From assembly GCA_034509755.1 (NCBI GenBank), contig CM067556.1, forward strand, positions 12,361,501 to 12,425,500: 64,000 bases of DNA, written 5' to 3'. This DNA comes from Anisodus tanguticus (lineage: Eukaryota > Streptophyta > Magnoliopsida > Solanales > Solanaceae). The notes beneath the pieces were generated by a model, which saw only the letters and a program-made list of their open reading frames with translations, had not been told where the DNA came from and searched no databases. Of this stretch, positions 11,387-24,959 are shown in pieces. Both the position numbers and the translations under genes were made by a program. How positions within the stretch are numbered: position 1 is the stretch's first letter; each line of letters starts with the position of its first letter.

Positions 11387-11600
11387 GAGGGTAGCCAAGT
11401 TGGTGTAGCAGTAGAGCGCGGGACCGCAAGGTCACGAGTTCGATCCCCTGCATAAACCTTCTTGGTTGAGCCTGTCACACATGGCTTGCCAAGTGTGGTT
11501 AATCGACTGACGTGGTTTGCAGGCTATTGCGTCAGTCCGGGGTTTACCCTGTGCGCACTCGAAAGAGTAGCGGCTGCGGGTTCCTTCGTCAACAAAAAAA
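11387..11600 (+). mobile_element. tRNA-derived SINE
   Basis: The 5' part is tRNA-like: a box A-like GTTGGTGTAGCAGTAGAGC and a box B GAGTTCGATCC about 40 bp later. A non-tRNA body follows (GGTTTACCCTGTGCGCACTC, GTAGCGGCTGCGGGTTCC), then an A-rich tail near 11590. The body resembles the Au/SolS SINE families of Solanaceae. Target duplications were not found with certainty. The left end touches the copia LTR end within about 16 bp. Confidence 0.7.
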
Positions 11601-12394
11601 AAAGAAAAGAAGAGTATTTCTAAATATTGATGGCCAATACTTGTTCAATGAGTATTCTAAGTAAAATAGTCATCTCGACTAATAGATCTTTTAAAAAAAT
11701 TCAAAGTGAAATTTATGTTTATACAAATTAAGGTCAAAATATTCTTTTCTAACTTCAGACTTAAACATTTTTTTCAACTTTAACTAAATTTTATCAGAAC
11801 GTCATGTAACTTGTTCATCGGAAAGCATCACACAAAGCAAGAGTGGTAAAACCTTACTTACATGATATTTATATCAATTCAATATATGTATAATACATGT
11901 ATATCACTAAAGCATGGGTCACTAATACATATTTTTACCTTTATTTATAATTTAATCATAATAAATCTAATACAATTTACTATAAACATTGTATACGAAT
12001 AATTTTTACCAAACGGGAGTTCTCCGTGTTTATATAGAAAACAATTGGATCTTGAGAGTGGTTAGATAGATAAAATTTCAGCATCAGAAAATCTTTAGTT
12101 TGCTTACTTGTAGGGATGGGAATGATATCCCTGTCAAAACATAACATGTTTATTAGTATCCCTTCTTCATGGAACTCAATCCCATATGCCACCCACCCAC
12201 CTAGTCTTTTCTAGCCACATCCATTACCATTGCTCCCCAAGTTACCCACCCACATCAATTCTGAGTGCTAGTATTTTACTTTTTTTTTTTTGTCTGTGCC
12301 AAAAAAATATCTCTTTTATATTTAGTAAGTAAGTTCACAATTCAAAGACAAGTTTATAATCACAAGATTTAAAGAATATTTTTTTAACTTTGAG
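11601..12394. other. Intergenic, no gene seen
   Basis: AT-rich sequence with short ORFs only. No splice-bounded coding exon or recognisable protein segment was found. Confidence 0.5.
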
Positions 12395-12575
12395 CAACTT
12401 AGTGTGTTATTCAATTTGAGAAAAGAATTCCAAAGTTTATACTCCCTTCGTCACAATTCAAAAATCTCTTTTATTTCTTAAATTTTGTATTTGATCAAAC
12501 TAAAATACTTAAATTGGGACGAAGGGAGTATAAACTTTGGAATTCTTTTCTCAAATTGAATAACACACTAAGTTG
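12395..12575. repeat. 58-bp perfect inverted repeat with a MITE-like core
   Basis: The left arm 12395-12452 and right arm 12518-12575 are exact reverse complements over 58 bp, separated by a 65-bp loop. The inner ends of the arms carry the Stowaway-like motif ACTCCCTTCGTC / GACGAAGGGAGT. A transcript would fold into a long, perfectly paired hairpin. Confidence 0.85.
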
Positions 12576-14389
12576 TTATTTTACCTTTTTCAGTTCATAC
12601 ACAAAATGGAAAGCACCATATTCTTATTGGGTGTCTTGAAAAAGACTACAAAGCAGTATAATAATTAGACTATTCTTGTTTGGATGCCTTCTGTATTCAT
12701 GGGCGGTATATATTAATAATGTTACTGTTTACCCATTAAAGATAATGAAAATGGTTGGTTTATTCAGCTCAAAGATACTCTTAATCACAAATTATATGTC
12801 TCACCAAAATGCATAAATTCTTTACGTGTAGAATTAATATCCTTTCGTTCTTCAAAGTCTTTACTAAAATTCTTTCTCAATGTTTTGAGGTTTTTATATA
12901 TACGTCCTTGTAGCAATCCATCCACCTGCAGGCTGCAGCCAATCATAAAAGTCTTCTCCCTTATTCTTTTTTCATAATTATTAATCAAAATAGCTCAAAG
13001 TCTTCGATTTTCTCATTGGTGCATCTTTTTTCCCTCTTTTATGAGCTCCTTAAGTTAAAACAAAATAATTAGTCAGATTTTTTATACCATAGTATCGGAT
13101 AACAGTGTATTATTATACCAACTGTCAGGGCTTTTTATATAGTCGTGAAAGGTCAGAAAATAATCGAATCTATATCTTTAGTTTAAATTGTTTAATGCAA
13201 ATTGCATATCCCTCCTAGAATCATTCTCCTTCTAAATAATATATTTGTAGCATGACGCAAGTCATGTGCCGTTCTCTAATTTCTATTTACTAGCAAAAAT
13301 CCCACCTAATTGCTATTTGTAATTTTGGAGATGAAATAATTGGAAGTTGGAACCACGTTTGTATGTGATGCTGAGAAGTTGTTGATCCTAATGCAGCATC
13401 GTGGAAGTTTCATATTGCTTCATTTAGTAATGTGTTGATCACCTTCAGACAGCTGCTGGTTTAATTCTAAATCTTGAAAGATTTTCCAAGAATTTTATTA
13501 TCCTATTTGTTAGTGGTTTTGGTCCTTTTGGATTATAAAAAATTTAAAAACTTCAGTTTTGCATGACGTTACATCGGAAATTCTGATGCAGCTGTAGATG
13601 ATAGATATGAAAGGGATGTTATAACTAATTAATTGGAAGCAACTTGATGTACTATGAGAGATTATTTCCTTTGACAAAGATAGTTATGCCCATGACTTGA
13701 GAAAGAGTCAAACTACGTACATTAAATTTATTATACATAGCTTTATCTTGTATTTTTGTAAAAGACTTCTTCCAAGACTTTACATGTGATCTTTCTTACC
13801 ACACAACAATAACTCTTATCGTTTTGCGGAGAATTCTCTTAAACTAAACTAAATTTTGATCAAAGGATTAAACTACATCTATCAGTGGAGATTGAGGTAC
13901 AATTGTCGAGTGAATAATCTAACGATGGAAGTGTCAATAGTTTCTCTTGCCCTAAAAGGTAAAAACCTACATATATTGGGTAGTTTTACCTGCTAAAGTG
14001 ATTCACATCTAGATTAGCCTAGGCAGGTCCAAAATTTCAAAGTTAAGCATGTAAATATTAGGGTTACCTATTGTAGTTTTAAAACCTTAGTTGGTAAAAG
14101 ATCTCAAGTTATTTAAGTCACCCCTTGTGTTTATTATGCAGGTCTGAAATGGACAAAGAAATAAGAGTCACACATTTGCAAATAGAAGTTCATGATCCGA
14201 ATTCGGCCCAGCCCATAGGGTAACTAATTAGTAAGCTGGCCCAAGCTCAAAATTCTCAAATGCAATTTCTTTCTAGCTGGCCCAAGCCTCATTTGAACCT
14301 AAACTTTCAAGATTTTTCCCTGATAAAAGCTAGAGTAAGCATTTATAGTTGTGTTTTGTTAAAAGAAAAAAAATTGAACCTAAAGTTTA
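12576..14389. other. Intergenic, no gene seen
   Basis: AT-rich DNA with only short chance ORFs. No recognisable protein segment was found on either strand. Confidence 0.5.
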
Positions 14390-14643
14390 CTCCCTCCGTC
14401 CCAATTCGTTTGAAGGTTGACTAATTTAAGAGTTAAACAATTCTTTCTTTGATTACAATTTTATTCAACTATTTTCATATATTATGAATTATTAATTATA
14501 CACTTATAATACTTTTTATGTAGTTTTCAAATATGTAAATTTTATTACAAAATACTTGAAGAATCTATGTTTAAAATTAAATCAAAGAAAAATTATTTGA
14601 CCCCAAAATTGATTAACCTTCAAACAAATTGGGACATATGGAG
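14390..14643. mobile_element. Stowaway-like MITE
   Basis: The left end CTCCCTCCGTCCCAATTCGT pairs with a right end whose complement reads CTCCATATGTCCCAATTTGT; the match continues through GAAGGTT. TA dinucleotides flank both ends (14388-14389 and 14644-14645), the usual Tc1/mariner target duplication. Length 254 bp, no ORF. Confidence 0.8.
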
Positions 14644-15357
14644 TAATTGTTTCTAGTAATTTTTCCTACTACATGGGAAAATTGGAACAGTGAATACTGA
14701 ACCTACACATTGTTTGAAAATTCCTACCGCCACTGGTCTATAAATGTTACTGGTGACAATGTGACATTCATTAATGTAGATATAGTTAAACCCCAAATCA
14801 ATAGGCATTAGTTTTAGGTTTGGAGACCAACCAAAGGCTAACTTTAATCTGAAGCTTATTAAATTCGCAAGGCAAGTTTTGGATAATTGTATTACGGCTT
14901 ACTCTACTACTATTATTTTCTTTAAGTCCAACACTTCCAATTGAATATTCTAACTTACCACCTGTACAGAATTCCACCCTTAATTCCTCTCTCTCTAAAA
15001 TCGTACTAATTTTATGTTTTTCCCCTACCTAGAAATTAATTTGGCAGCCAATAAAGATAAATATCTCTCTGATGCGTTTTAACTCTAGGAAAATGTTTAT
15101 GGAATAGTAGTATTTTAGAATTATAGTGATAATTTTTCCATCGTTTGTCTTTTTCGTAGGTCCTAGCTAGTTATTTATGGTGTTCGTCATAAAACGTACT
15201 AAAGGATCATTATCAATTTCAAGCCTCTCCATCCAAACACTTATTTATTCATAAAATCAACTTCAATAAATAGAAATATTTTTCGACATGTGATACTTAT
15301 CAATTACTTTTAATCGGCTGACACAAACGAATTCATTAAGATGCCAATAATATTCTA

Positions 15358-15795
15358 CTAGTTTGAAAGTCCAGATATGAAGGACACTCCAGCATCTTTA
15401 ATCCAAGACCCTCCTTGAAGCATCTGAGAAACAGTAAATTTCATAGCCTCAGAAGCTTGAGTAATAACATGGTAACCCTTCCATGTTACCCTCTTACTAG
15501 TATTAGCACCTGGTCCATTGTTCTTGTACTCATCATAATACAATGTATCCAATCCAAGAGTACCATCCCATGGGGACCACCCTGCTGGATCAATATGGTT
15601 ATCAATGTACGACTCCATGTATACCGTTGTTGAATAAATCTTCCATGGACGGCCCAAGAATGTCTTAAAAGATCCCTTAACAGGTGCCAAGTCTTTGCTT
15701 GGCGTTATTGAGCAACTTTGTATTGATGTTCCTGTGTTTTGGTTCTTATCTGTCTTGCCCTGCGCTGTTAGCATGTTTTTGTTGGAAATTTGTCT
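15358..15795 (-). pseudogene. C-terminal relic of a pectin methylesterase
   Basis: The frame is open for 145 codons plus stop and reads as the last quarter of a pectin methylesterase: NKNMLTAQG, DLAPVKGSFKTFLGRPWKIY, DPAGWSPWDG and a family-like C-terminus. The LGRPW motif is intact, but the upstream part with the GHQAVALR, QDTL and DFIFG motifs, hence both catalytic Asp residues, is missing. Upstream of about 15795 the frame runs into unrelated repeat-like sequence. It lies 3.4 kb from the intact gene in the same orientation, so it is probably the remains of a tandem duplicate. It cannot encode an active enzyme. Confidence 0.8.
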
Positions 15796-16950
15796 TTGGT
15801 GGGAGGTGCGTCCACCCATATTTAATGAATTAAACACTAGGGTTCCGCATGTTGGAGGCTTTGTCTCTTCACACGTGCATAATCTACTAAGTGAGTAGAT
15901 GACCGTAGGGCCAAGAATCGTCAAATTTCGTTGAGAAATGAAAGAGATATTGGTCCACGAATTAAGGTGTTTGAGGCATGAAAATATGGTGTGGGACAAA
16001 TCTACCACATCGGTGGAAAAAGAAAGAATTGCTCTCTTTATAAGTCTCATAATTGGCTAAGGGTTTGCGACCCCAAGGGGTAACTCATGTGTTTAAAGGA
16101 GGGAGGACCTAGACGTGCTTGGGTTCAAGGCTAAGCCCACACGCGCGCCGCCGGTCCGTGCTCGGGTCTTGGATCTTTTTGATATTATCTCTTTGGACCC
16201 CCAAATTGCTTAATATTTACAGTTTGGTCCCTAGAGTTTCTGAAAAGTTGAATTTGGGAACGACGGAGTTTCTGTCTTCCGTTGGAGTTGATTTTTGGGG
16301 GCGTTAGTGTGCATTAACCAGCCATTACTTGGCTGATTAACTCCTCCATAAACCTGTCATTAACAACCATGTTTTGGCAGTTGAGGAGTCCCTCCCTCAT
16401 GCTATATATTGATGCCTTTTGGCTCAATTGTGTAACACACAAAAAAGACAGCAAAAACGAGACAACATATATACACAGAGACAAACATAAGAGAAACTGA
16501 AATTCAGTCCAAAACGTGAGCAGAAACGTTGGGACTAAAACAGAAACTCTTCCTTCCTTTTCTATTCTTCAGCAAGTCGTTTCGTGTTTGTTTTTTTTCG
16601 TCAAAATCAACCTATTTGCTTTGTAGTGTTGATTAGTTGTTGTTTTATCTTGGGAGACTATTGCCCGTTAACGTAAAAGCATATATATAGGGCAATCTTG
16701 TCTTAAAGACAGAGTGCCATCACTCGACTCAGCACACAGTTGTAACAATCCAGATTTAGTGTTTCTTGATTTCAGGTTATCAAGATTCAAGACTCAACAA
16801 ACTTGTGATAGTTCTGAACATTGGCTATTTGCTTATCCTTTCGAACACTTGTCATATTTATTTACTTCACGTACTGCTTTACAATATCCAACAGACCTTG
16901 GACCTGGTGATAATGAAGTAAGAAAATGTATATAATGAAAACTTCCGAGC
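15796..16950. repeat. Repeat sequence, partly LTR-like, truncating the esterase relic
   Basis: From about 16320 the order GGCTGATTAACTCCTCCATAA, a TATA-like CTATATATTG, GCTCAATTGTGTAACACAC and later ATCACTCGACTCAGCA parallels the sequence at 24990-25550. This suggests two diverged copies of one LTR or LTR-like repeat. A GC-rich block (CACACGCGCGCCGCCGG, about 16139) sits between. No ORF is convincing. Confidence 0.45.
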
Positions 16951-19212
16951 AGTATTTTGCATGAAAGGCAACTCAATTGATCGATTAAAGACATCTCACT
17001 GTGAACTCAGTCTATCTTAGCTCTGGTTTGGACGTCATTTATACTGAACCTAACTACAGACTACATGAACTGAAGTACCTAAACTAAATTTTACAACTGG
17101 AGTATATCTAAACTCTACCTTGGTATAACTAGAAAGTACAAATTAAAATCCATATATAAAAACGATTTCAAATTCAATATCTATGCACAAATTATAAAAT
17201 GAAAATTTCAACTCACCTAGATAATACTCACTTTTAAAACCCATTTAACCATCACCCAATGGCTAAGTTTTATTACCATCCTAAGTAATACATTATACCC
17301 ACCTTTATTGTTCTAGCTACAACAACATTGGTAAATATTAGTAGTATTTAATTGCAGCAAAGAATATTTTAAATCAAGTTATGGAGTATTTGTGTTTCCT
17401 ACTTATCCGTTAAAGCATCCCATTAATTATTTATTTAAAATAGTTGCTCATGAAGTCATGATTTTAACTTTTAAGGATTCGAAATAAACAGGCTTGAGTG
17501 AAGAAATAAAGGAAATAGCACTAAGACGAACGATTGGACATGGCTTCTTCAATTATTGCACGTAGGTCATATCAAGTTTTGTTTGTTATACATTTTAACT
17601 TGTACAGAGAATATTATTGTACGATTCATTCTAGTAACACGTGACGTTTTCAAAAACGAAAAACACGTATAATGTTAGAAATCTTTATTCCCTTTCTTAA
17701 ATTGTCTAACAGGTGTATAATCGAGGAAATAATTCAACGTAACAATTTGAATATTTTCAGTAATGAACTCTTGTTTTACTTTTAAATCACACGTATCAAA
17801 GCAAAAAATATTGGACATGGCATAAAACAAAAAATAACTTAATGGATCACAAAATTAATTACAATATAAAGGCAATTCCAATTCACCACTTTGTCAACTT
17901 ATTAATGGAGATATGAATTTTTGTAGGTCCAACTTATCAACTCGCTCTAAGATCAACCCCAACATAAAAAATCTTCTCATTTATTATAAATGTCAATAGG
18001 TGAATAATCAAATCCCACTTGTCTACCTAGTTTAGTACTTAGTACATGGACATGTGAATTCTGTAGGTCCTTAAACTTTTTTTTGTAGGTCCCACTTGTC
18101 AAACTCCTTGAAAATTGAAAAATCAACCCAGGCATGTGTACCTTAATTGCAGTTTAGTGTCTCCAAAACTAACAGTTGCAGTTATAGACTTCAATCTAAA
18201 GAGAGCATCTTCCAATTAAAGAATAAGAAACCAAACAACTCTCTAACAAGTGGCAGCCGACTTAAATAAACGACAGGATATTGTATGTGTCAGAGTAGTC
18301 TTGCTATCACAATTCAATTAAGCTCTTTGTCGCTTCGAATCGTAAAAAAAAAAACGCTGAAACAAGTGCATGGTCCCAATCAGCCATATTGAGGTTAATT
18401 GAAAGGGAAAAAGCTTGTCGCTCGGCTAGCGACACTGAACACGTACGTTAATTATAAAATGCAATGTATGTGAAAAGAAGATCAAAGCAAACCAAAGCCA
18501 CTTCCTGGATCACAACGTACAATATGGCTACTGCTATCAACCACTTTGTTGTAAGTTGTGGGCTACACGCGGCCTATACGTCCTACAGTAGTACACACAG
18601 CAAGTTGGATATTCTTTTTACGGGGGATCTATCATTTAAGTTATAGGTTGGATAGAACTTAGTAAAAAGAAATCCTAAAGTAATGATAAAGATTTTATAG
18701 TGCGACCTATAAGTGATATACTCGAGTCATAAAATGATATTTGCATTAAGGTAAGTTGCTTATATTATTTCCCCTTAAGATGTGATCCTTTCTGGACCTT
18801 GTATGAGTGCAAGATGCTTATCGATTGACTGTTCTTTTTTCCTGACATAACCAATAACACTCTAGTTTTGGGCCATATTTATAAGGTTGCATTAGTGTTA
18901 TGAAATTCACTTAAATAATCCTGAATCCACCTTTGCTGTCAACCTACCCTCATCAAGGGCAATTATACATTACATGATGATTCCACCGACACTCATAAAA
19001 AGAAGTTGCATCTCTTTATAATAAATAAACACATGCCAAGTTTATTAATTTGATCAATTAGTGATGATCGATCGTACGTTCACATTAGAAAGCCACATAA
19101 CATATCAGCTAAGTATTACAAAACAAGCTTAATTAATACAACCACCATACATACTAAAACTTCATGATTAGCAAAACATGATAGTAGAGATTAATATAAT
19201 TAAACAAGTATC
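16951..19212. other. Intergenic, no gene seen
   Basis: AT-rich, with short chance ORFs only. No missing esterase exon was found here for the relic at 15358. Confidence 0.5.
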
Positions 19213-21266
19213 TCACAACCCCTCAGTATAAGTCACACCAGTGGATTTTAACCATGCTCCTCCTTGAATTAGCTGAGCCACAGTGAATTTAGTCGCCTCT
19301 GCTAAACTTAAAGCAGGATGATAACCAGGCCAGTTCACTCTCTTACTAGTACCAGCACCAGGCCCTTTGTTCATATACTCACCATAATACAATGTTTTCA
19401 ACGCAAAATCACCATCCCATACTGACCAACCTTCTGGAACAATATGATCTCCAATATTGGACTCCAAGTACACGGTCCGCGAATACGCTTTCCAAGGTCG
19501 GCCCAAATATGTCTTGATGGACCCTTTCACTGGTGCAAGGTCCGAGCTAGGAATAACGTCACAATTCTGGATTGTTGTTCCAGTGTTTTGGTTTGGATCT
19601 TCACGACCTTGGGCCGTAACCATGTTCTGTTGGTTGCTCATTGGCTTACGGGCCGCGATTTTACAGTTTTGGAATACGACTGCTGCGTTACCGAAGATGA
19701 AATCAACAGTGCCAGTGATGTAACAATCTCTGTAGAATTGACGGAGAGTATGGGTATAGAGGGTGTCCTGGAATGCATCTATTTTACAACGGTTGATGAC
19801 TGATTGATCTGCTCCGACGCGAAGGGCTACTGCTTGATGCTTTTGTGGGCCTGCTGTGTTTTGAAACTGTAGATCTTGGGCTATGAACCCATCCCCAACA
19901 GCAGCTGCATTTTAACAAAAAAAAATATTAAATTAGGCAAACCAAAAAAAGAAGTCAATTATGATCCATTATTATTAGGTTCTCAGTAATTAGCTGAATG
20001 TATAATTTAGATCGCATAAGTTATCGCCAGCAAAAACAAATTATTCAAGGCCCGATTTTGGTAATGTCATTTGTACTTTTGGAAATTTATTATTTTTCGA
20101 AAAAAAAATTACATAAGTGAAACTCTAGTACAATGTCCCAGAGTTTTCACTACTAAACTGATGACTAATGGTTATTCCCGATAAACCTTTTTTCCTAGAA
20201 GTTGTTCAGAGGCATGTAAGCACCTGAATTTCAAATTTCTTTGTTAGAATAATTTTTTTTATTGAAAATGATATATAAGCTAAAACAGTAATGAGAAGAA
20301 AGATCTTTTACCAACAGTTGCGGATTTGAAGGTTGTTGAGCCATCTATGACATTCAAGTTGCCAGTGATAATGGTTGCATCCATGCCATCACCAACAAGC
20401 ATTAAATTCTTCTTAGTTTTCCCAATCTCAACATTTTCTTTATAAGTTCCTTTTTTCACATAAACAACATAACGAGTCTTGCTATTATCTGGAGCAGATG
20501 CAACTGCTTCCTTTACCGTTTTGTATTTTCCACTACCATCTGCCGCCACTACAACATTGGCTGCTATAGCATTTGCTGAAAGTTGCAAAAGCCTTCTATC
20601 ATTACTAGTAACCCATGAGGGCAATCCATCAGTAACTGTTTGGATATCATTAGTCTTTGGTGGTGCAATTGCAACCATCAAGGCCAAGGAAGTCCTTGCT
20701 CTTGCAATCAAATCTTTCAACATGGGCTTCATAATGGACTGGGCCTGACCACTCAGCCCATCCATGCAAGTACCATGGTTGGTGAGAATACTACTTAGCC
20801 ATGAATGGACATCAAAGTGGGCTTGGGCCGATAGGTTCCTAAGTCCCATCATGGAGTCCATCAATCTATCCCTTGACAAATCCATTAACTCTAGACAATC
20901 TGCTAGAGCTGCTTTCTCCTTGTTATCATTGATCCGACCGTTCACATTGCTCGCCAAATTGATCGTCTCGTGGATTTTTAAAGATGATTTATGTAAAACC
21001 ATCTGTATCAAATCCACTGTTTTTGTATCCATCAAACCAGCAGGTGCAACCTCAGACACCATGGCCAAGCAAGATAGCTGATCATGGGCCGTATCACAAA
21101 CTTGGGCTGTCAAGGAAGGAAATGGGCTAGTTCCATTGATGGCCCAGATTGAAAATAATCCAACTGAGCCCACAATAGCAGCTAAGGAGAGAAGCACATA
21201 GAGAGCTTTAGAAGAAGAGGATTTTGTTTTTGGAGAATGTAACAATGGTTGAGAGGAAGTAGCCAT
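19213..21266 (-). CDS. Pectin methylesterase, type I with pro-region (EC 3.1.1.11)
   Basis: Two exons, 21266-20312 and 19904-19213, splice GT-AG in frame to 1647 nt, 548 aa. Residues 21-43 form a signal anchor/membrane segment. Residues about 50-200 are a PMEI-like pro-region with four Cys (57, 66, 124, 167). A processing site RRLL is at 224-227. The catalytic domain has HQAVALR with Gln342, QDTLY with Gln364 and the acid Asp365, DFIFG with the nucleophile Asp386, and LGRPW with Arg454 and Trp456. The usual Gly before HQAVALR is Lys here. The enzyme demethylesterifies cell-wall homogalacturonan after export; in this family the pro-region is cut off in the Golgi. All catalytic residues are present, so the gene looks functional. 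A decayed paralogue lies 3.4 kb downstream. Confidence 0.93.
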
Positions 21267-21330
21267 GACTTAATTAGTACCAAAGTGGAATGAAATTTAG
21301 TTTGCTGTGAATCTTGTCATTGCTAATGTT

Positions 21331-21341
21331 CTTTATATAGA
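21331..21341 (-). promoter_or_regulatory. TATA box of the pectin methylesterase gene
   Basis: The minus strand reads CTATATAAAG about 65-75 bp upstream of the ATG at 21266, leaving room for a leader of about 40 nt. Confidence 0.55.
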
Positions 21342-24300
21342 CTAAAGATACCAGCAAATGTCAATATTCATGATTGTTTTTTGCGTGCAACTTGCAAAGA
21401 AAAACTATACATAAAGTCGCTAGCTAAAATTCAATAAGGTTACTTTAAATTATTATTTTCAAGGGTGTGGAATAATAACAATAAAAAAATATGATGCACA
21501 TGTAACTACGTAAGTCTGATTTATTGGTATTATTATTATTATTCACTAGTATGTGCTTAGTGAAGTTGGAGCAAGTGAAGTTTTAATTTTTCTTTAAGAT
21601 TCTGTAGAACTGTCATAAACCTGATTAACTAATCTAATTTATACATGATCATACCAATTTCTCTGTCCAAGCGTATTCATTTATAGAATTTAATTTGCTA
21701 AATGTAGTTAATTAAGAGAGTGGACTTAAAATAGCATCTTCCAGTCATCCCTTCCTTTTGTATTTATCTGAACTCATGTGATCCATTAACTAAATTTATT
21801 CTAATTATTGCAAATTGCAAAGTGACCCAACTAGACCTTCACGTTGGAAGCATGGTGGACTGCTTATAAAAAATCAATTGATTTGTCGCCTTTGAATAAA
21901 TCAAATTAAAATGGTCTACCTACTTTGGTAATCAAATTTGATTTGACGGGTTTAATACAAATTAATTTTAAACTAATCCATTTTATATACGTATGACAAA
22001 TCACCTTGCTATGTTTACTCCTAAATATCAATGCACTTTTTAACTGGTCAAATTCAATTTAACATGCCTGTTTGCCACCAGACTTGTGTCTATCAAAATG
22101 GGCACTCTAACCGTCCGACTTTGTTTGACACCGCTGTGTTATTAATATTTTGTTAATGAGAAGTTCTTATAATCTCATAAATGAGTATGATTTTTTAATA
22201 TCATAATTTTCAAAAATCGTATAGTCACATCGATGTTGTGATATATTTAAGACTAGAAATATATAACATATTTTTTTCTTTCTTAAACTTCAAACAAATT
22301 TCCAAACAAAAATTTCAGATTTCTACTAAACTGAAGGATAATTTGGCGTATTACTTCTACTAAGTTTCAGACTAAAAAGAGTGAATTCAGAAGAACAAAA
22401 ATCTTTTATATTTTATTCAATGGAATTTGTCACAATAGAACCAAATCCAAAATAAAATTTATTTATTAAAATAAAAGGAGATAAGAAAAACAATGTTTCG
22501 CTGGTCAGAATAGATTATTATAATTGTACAAACATGGTGCAGGGTCACAGTTAATATAGGTAAACTACTACAGTACTTATCTCTTATTTTTCAGTAAAGA
22601 ATAATATTTAATCCTTTTTTTATTTATTATTGCCCCGTCTCATTTTTATGTGACATAATTTGACTAGATACGAAATTTAGAAAAAATAAACATTTTTGAG
22701 ATTTGTTGTACAAAACAAATTTTAGACATTTATATAGATATAAATTATCTCATCAAGAATAAAATAAATAAAAAATTAAAATTAATACTAAATATAAAAG
22801 AATATTTTTTAAAATAAGCTAAAACAATCAATATATTGCATGAATTGAGAGATACTAAATGGATCTCATATTGCCTTTAAAACATTGAAAAATCATTTGA
22901 AGCAATAATGGGTAGGTTATTAATCCTATAATTTAATAAGAGCGCATTACTGCTCATGACGCAGAAAAGTAGCCGAATTAGGTGGTTAATGGATTTATTA
23001 AAGGTCTAATTATGAAACTTATTAATCTGTAATAGTGTAGGATAAAGTGCTGCCTTTTTCTTTTATTTATTTTTTCTCTTCTTTTGTACTCCCCCCCCCA
23101 TAAAAAAAAAAGTGGTTCGCCGAAAATACTAACTCTCATGTAAAATTAGTTAATTTGACTAAAATGTCCTTAATTAAATAGGTATTGAGATTTGGTCCTT
23201 CAACACTTAATAAGGATAAATTTGAAAAAGTGAAGTTAATTATTTATTAATTTGATAAGTGAACACTCTTTTTAAATAAAAAATAAAAATTAAATAAACA
23301 CTCTTTTTAAATCGAATGGACTAACAAATAACTTAGTACTAATAAACTAGATCGCACGATAAACTACTTAACATTTACCAATTTTATAACTTCCACTTGG
23401 ATAATGTTATGTATACTTTCTAAATAAATAAAAACTGCAGAGCAGTGTCCAAAACCATGGGCATTGTTTAAGCAATTATTCTCTGCTTGGAAAAGCACAT
23501 TATGTTGTCGCCATTACTAATATATTATGCAACATGCAATTACTTTTTTGTGGTTTTGGACTTCAATACGATAAATCAAAATTATCCAACAACAACATGA
23601 TAATTGTTCAGTCAGCAGAAGAGCAGCCATCACAGTAGAATATCCAGATCTATGGGCCTCGAGTTTCTTCAATCGAGCATCCAAAAACGGATTAATTTAT
23701 TAACATTATGCCATTTAGTTTTTAACTGAATTTAGATGTCGATTTTTAGTTATTTTATCTTTCAATGCATACTAATTTTTGTGCTAAGAAACTAGTCATA
23801 ACTCAACATGGCCAATCATTACTATTTTTTAAATATATATGATTTGCTTATGTACCCAATAAAACTTGTTTTCTTCATTATAACTATATATAAATATCAA
23901 ATAAAAAAGAGCCTTTTTAAAAATAATTTAACAAGGTTACTCATAGATCAATTTGGATTATATCAATTTATTTTTTTAGATGATCTGAACTGAACAGGTC
24001 AAAACAGGATGAGTTGAGACGTGTTAATGGAAGAAATTGCACGGTTTCCCTTGGTTTTTAATATTTGTCCTTCAAATGCACCGGTCCTTCATTTTTGTCC
24101 TTCAAAAATGAATTATGCCTAGCGAGCATAATTTCTTTAAGGGATTTTTCATGGCTTATGAAATATTAGGATGCCAAAATATAAATAAAAATCTCGCGAA
24201 AAAGTTATTTGCCTTGATGGATAAAAATTAAAGACCGGCACAAAATAAGAGGAAAAGTGCAAATGACCCGTGTTAATGACCTGTAACAAACTTAAAAAGG

Positions 24301-24959
24301 TTAGGTGGATCATAATTTCTTGAATTAATTTTGTAAGATAATATTATTAACTTTAAAATGGGGAAAACGATGTCTGCATTCACGCAGATAATTAGATGTG
24401 TTAATTTCTTGTATTTCAAAAATTCTATTGTTATTTTTAGAGTAAATTTCACTCAATCCCTTAACTTTCACAAGTTTGGAAGACAATATGACATTCATTA
24501 AATTGAAAGAAAACTTCATCTTTGCCTCCCACACCAGGAACTTAAGGAAATACACTCTTGCATCCCTCCTCCTAAATTTGTTTTATCTTAGTTTGAATGG
24601 ATTGCAGAGTTTAAATAAGTAAGAGAGATTTTAAAATTTGTGTGGCTATATATTTAAGATGTGTACAAGTATCAAAATGTCTCTCAAGTCTCAAATCTCG
24701 TAATTTCAAATATGTCACGTGAGATGTTTGATATTTAAAAAAAAATTAAAACAGTAAGATACATATATTAAAATAGATAAAATATATGATTACATGTTAT
24801 TGATGCACAAGTTGGGAATCTACAAAGTCTGGCATAGCTCTAGAGAGAAAAAAGACTCAATTAGTGCTAACTGATAAGGAAGAAGGATGAAGTGAACCAG
24901 CCTTAATATGCACTCAATTCAGTCATTTATTTTGGCTGAATAACTCTTCCTAAAAGCTA
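21342..24959. other. Intergenic with MITE debris
   Basis: No gene seen. At 22633-22855 there is MITE-type sequence (CCCCGTCTCATTTTTATGTGACATAATTTGAC...), related to 33551-33768. At 24030-24270 there is a dispersed repeat beginning ATTGCACGGTTTCCCTTGG and ending AAAGTGCAAATGACC, shared with 34533-34765. The rest is AT-rich. Confidence 0.5.

Noticed and set aside
11395..11460. tRNA gene on the plus strand
   Set aside because: Box A and box B-like words exist, but no cloverleaf closes and a SINE body with an A-rich tail follows.
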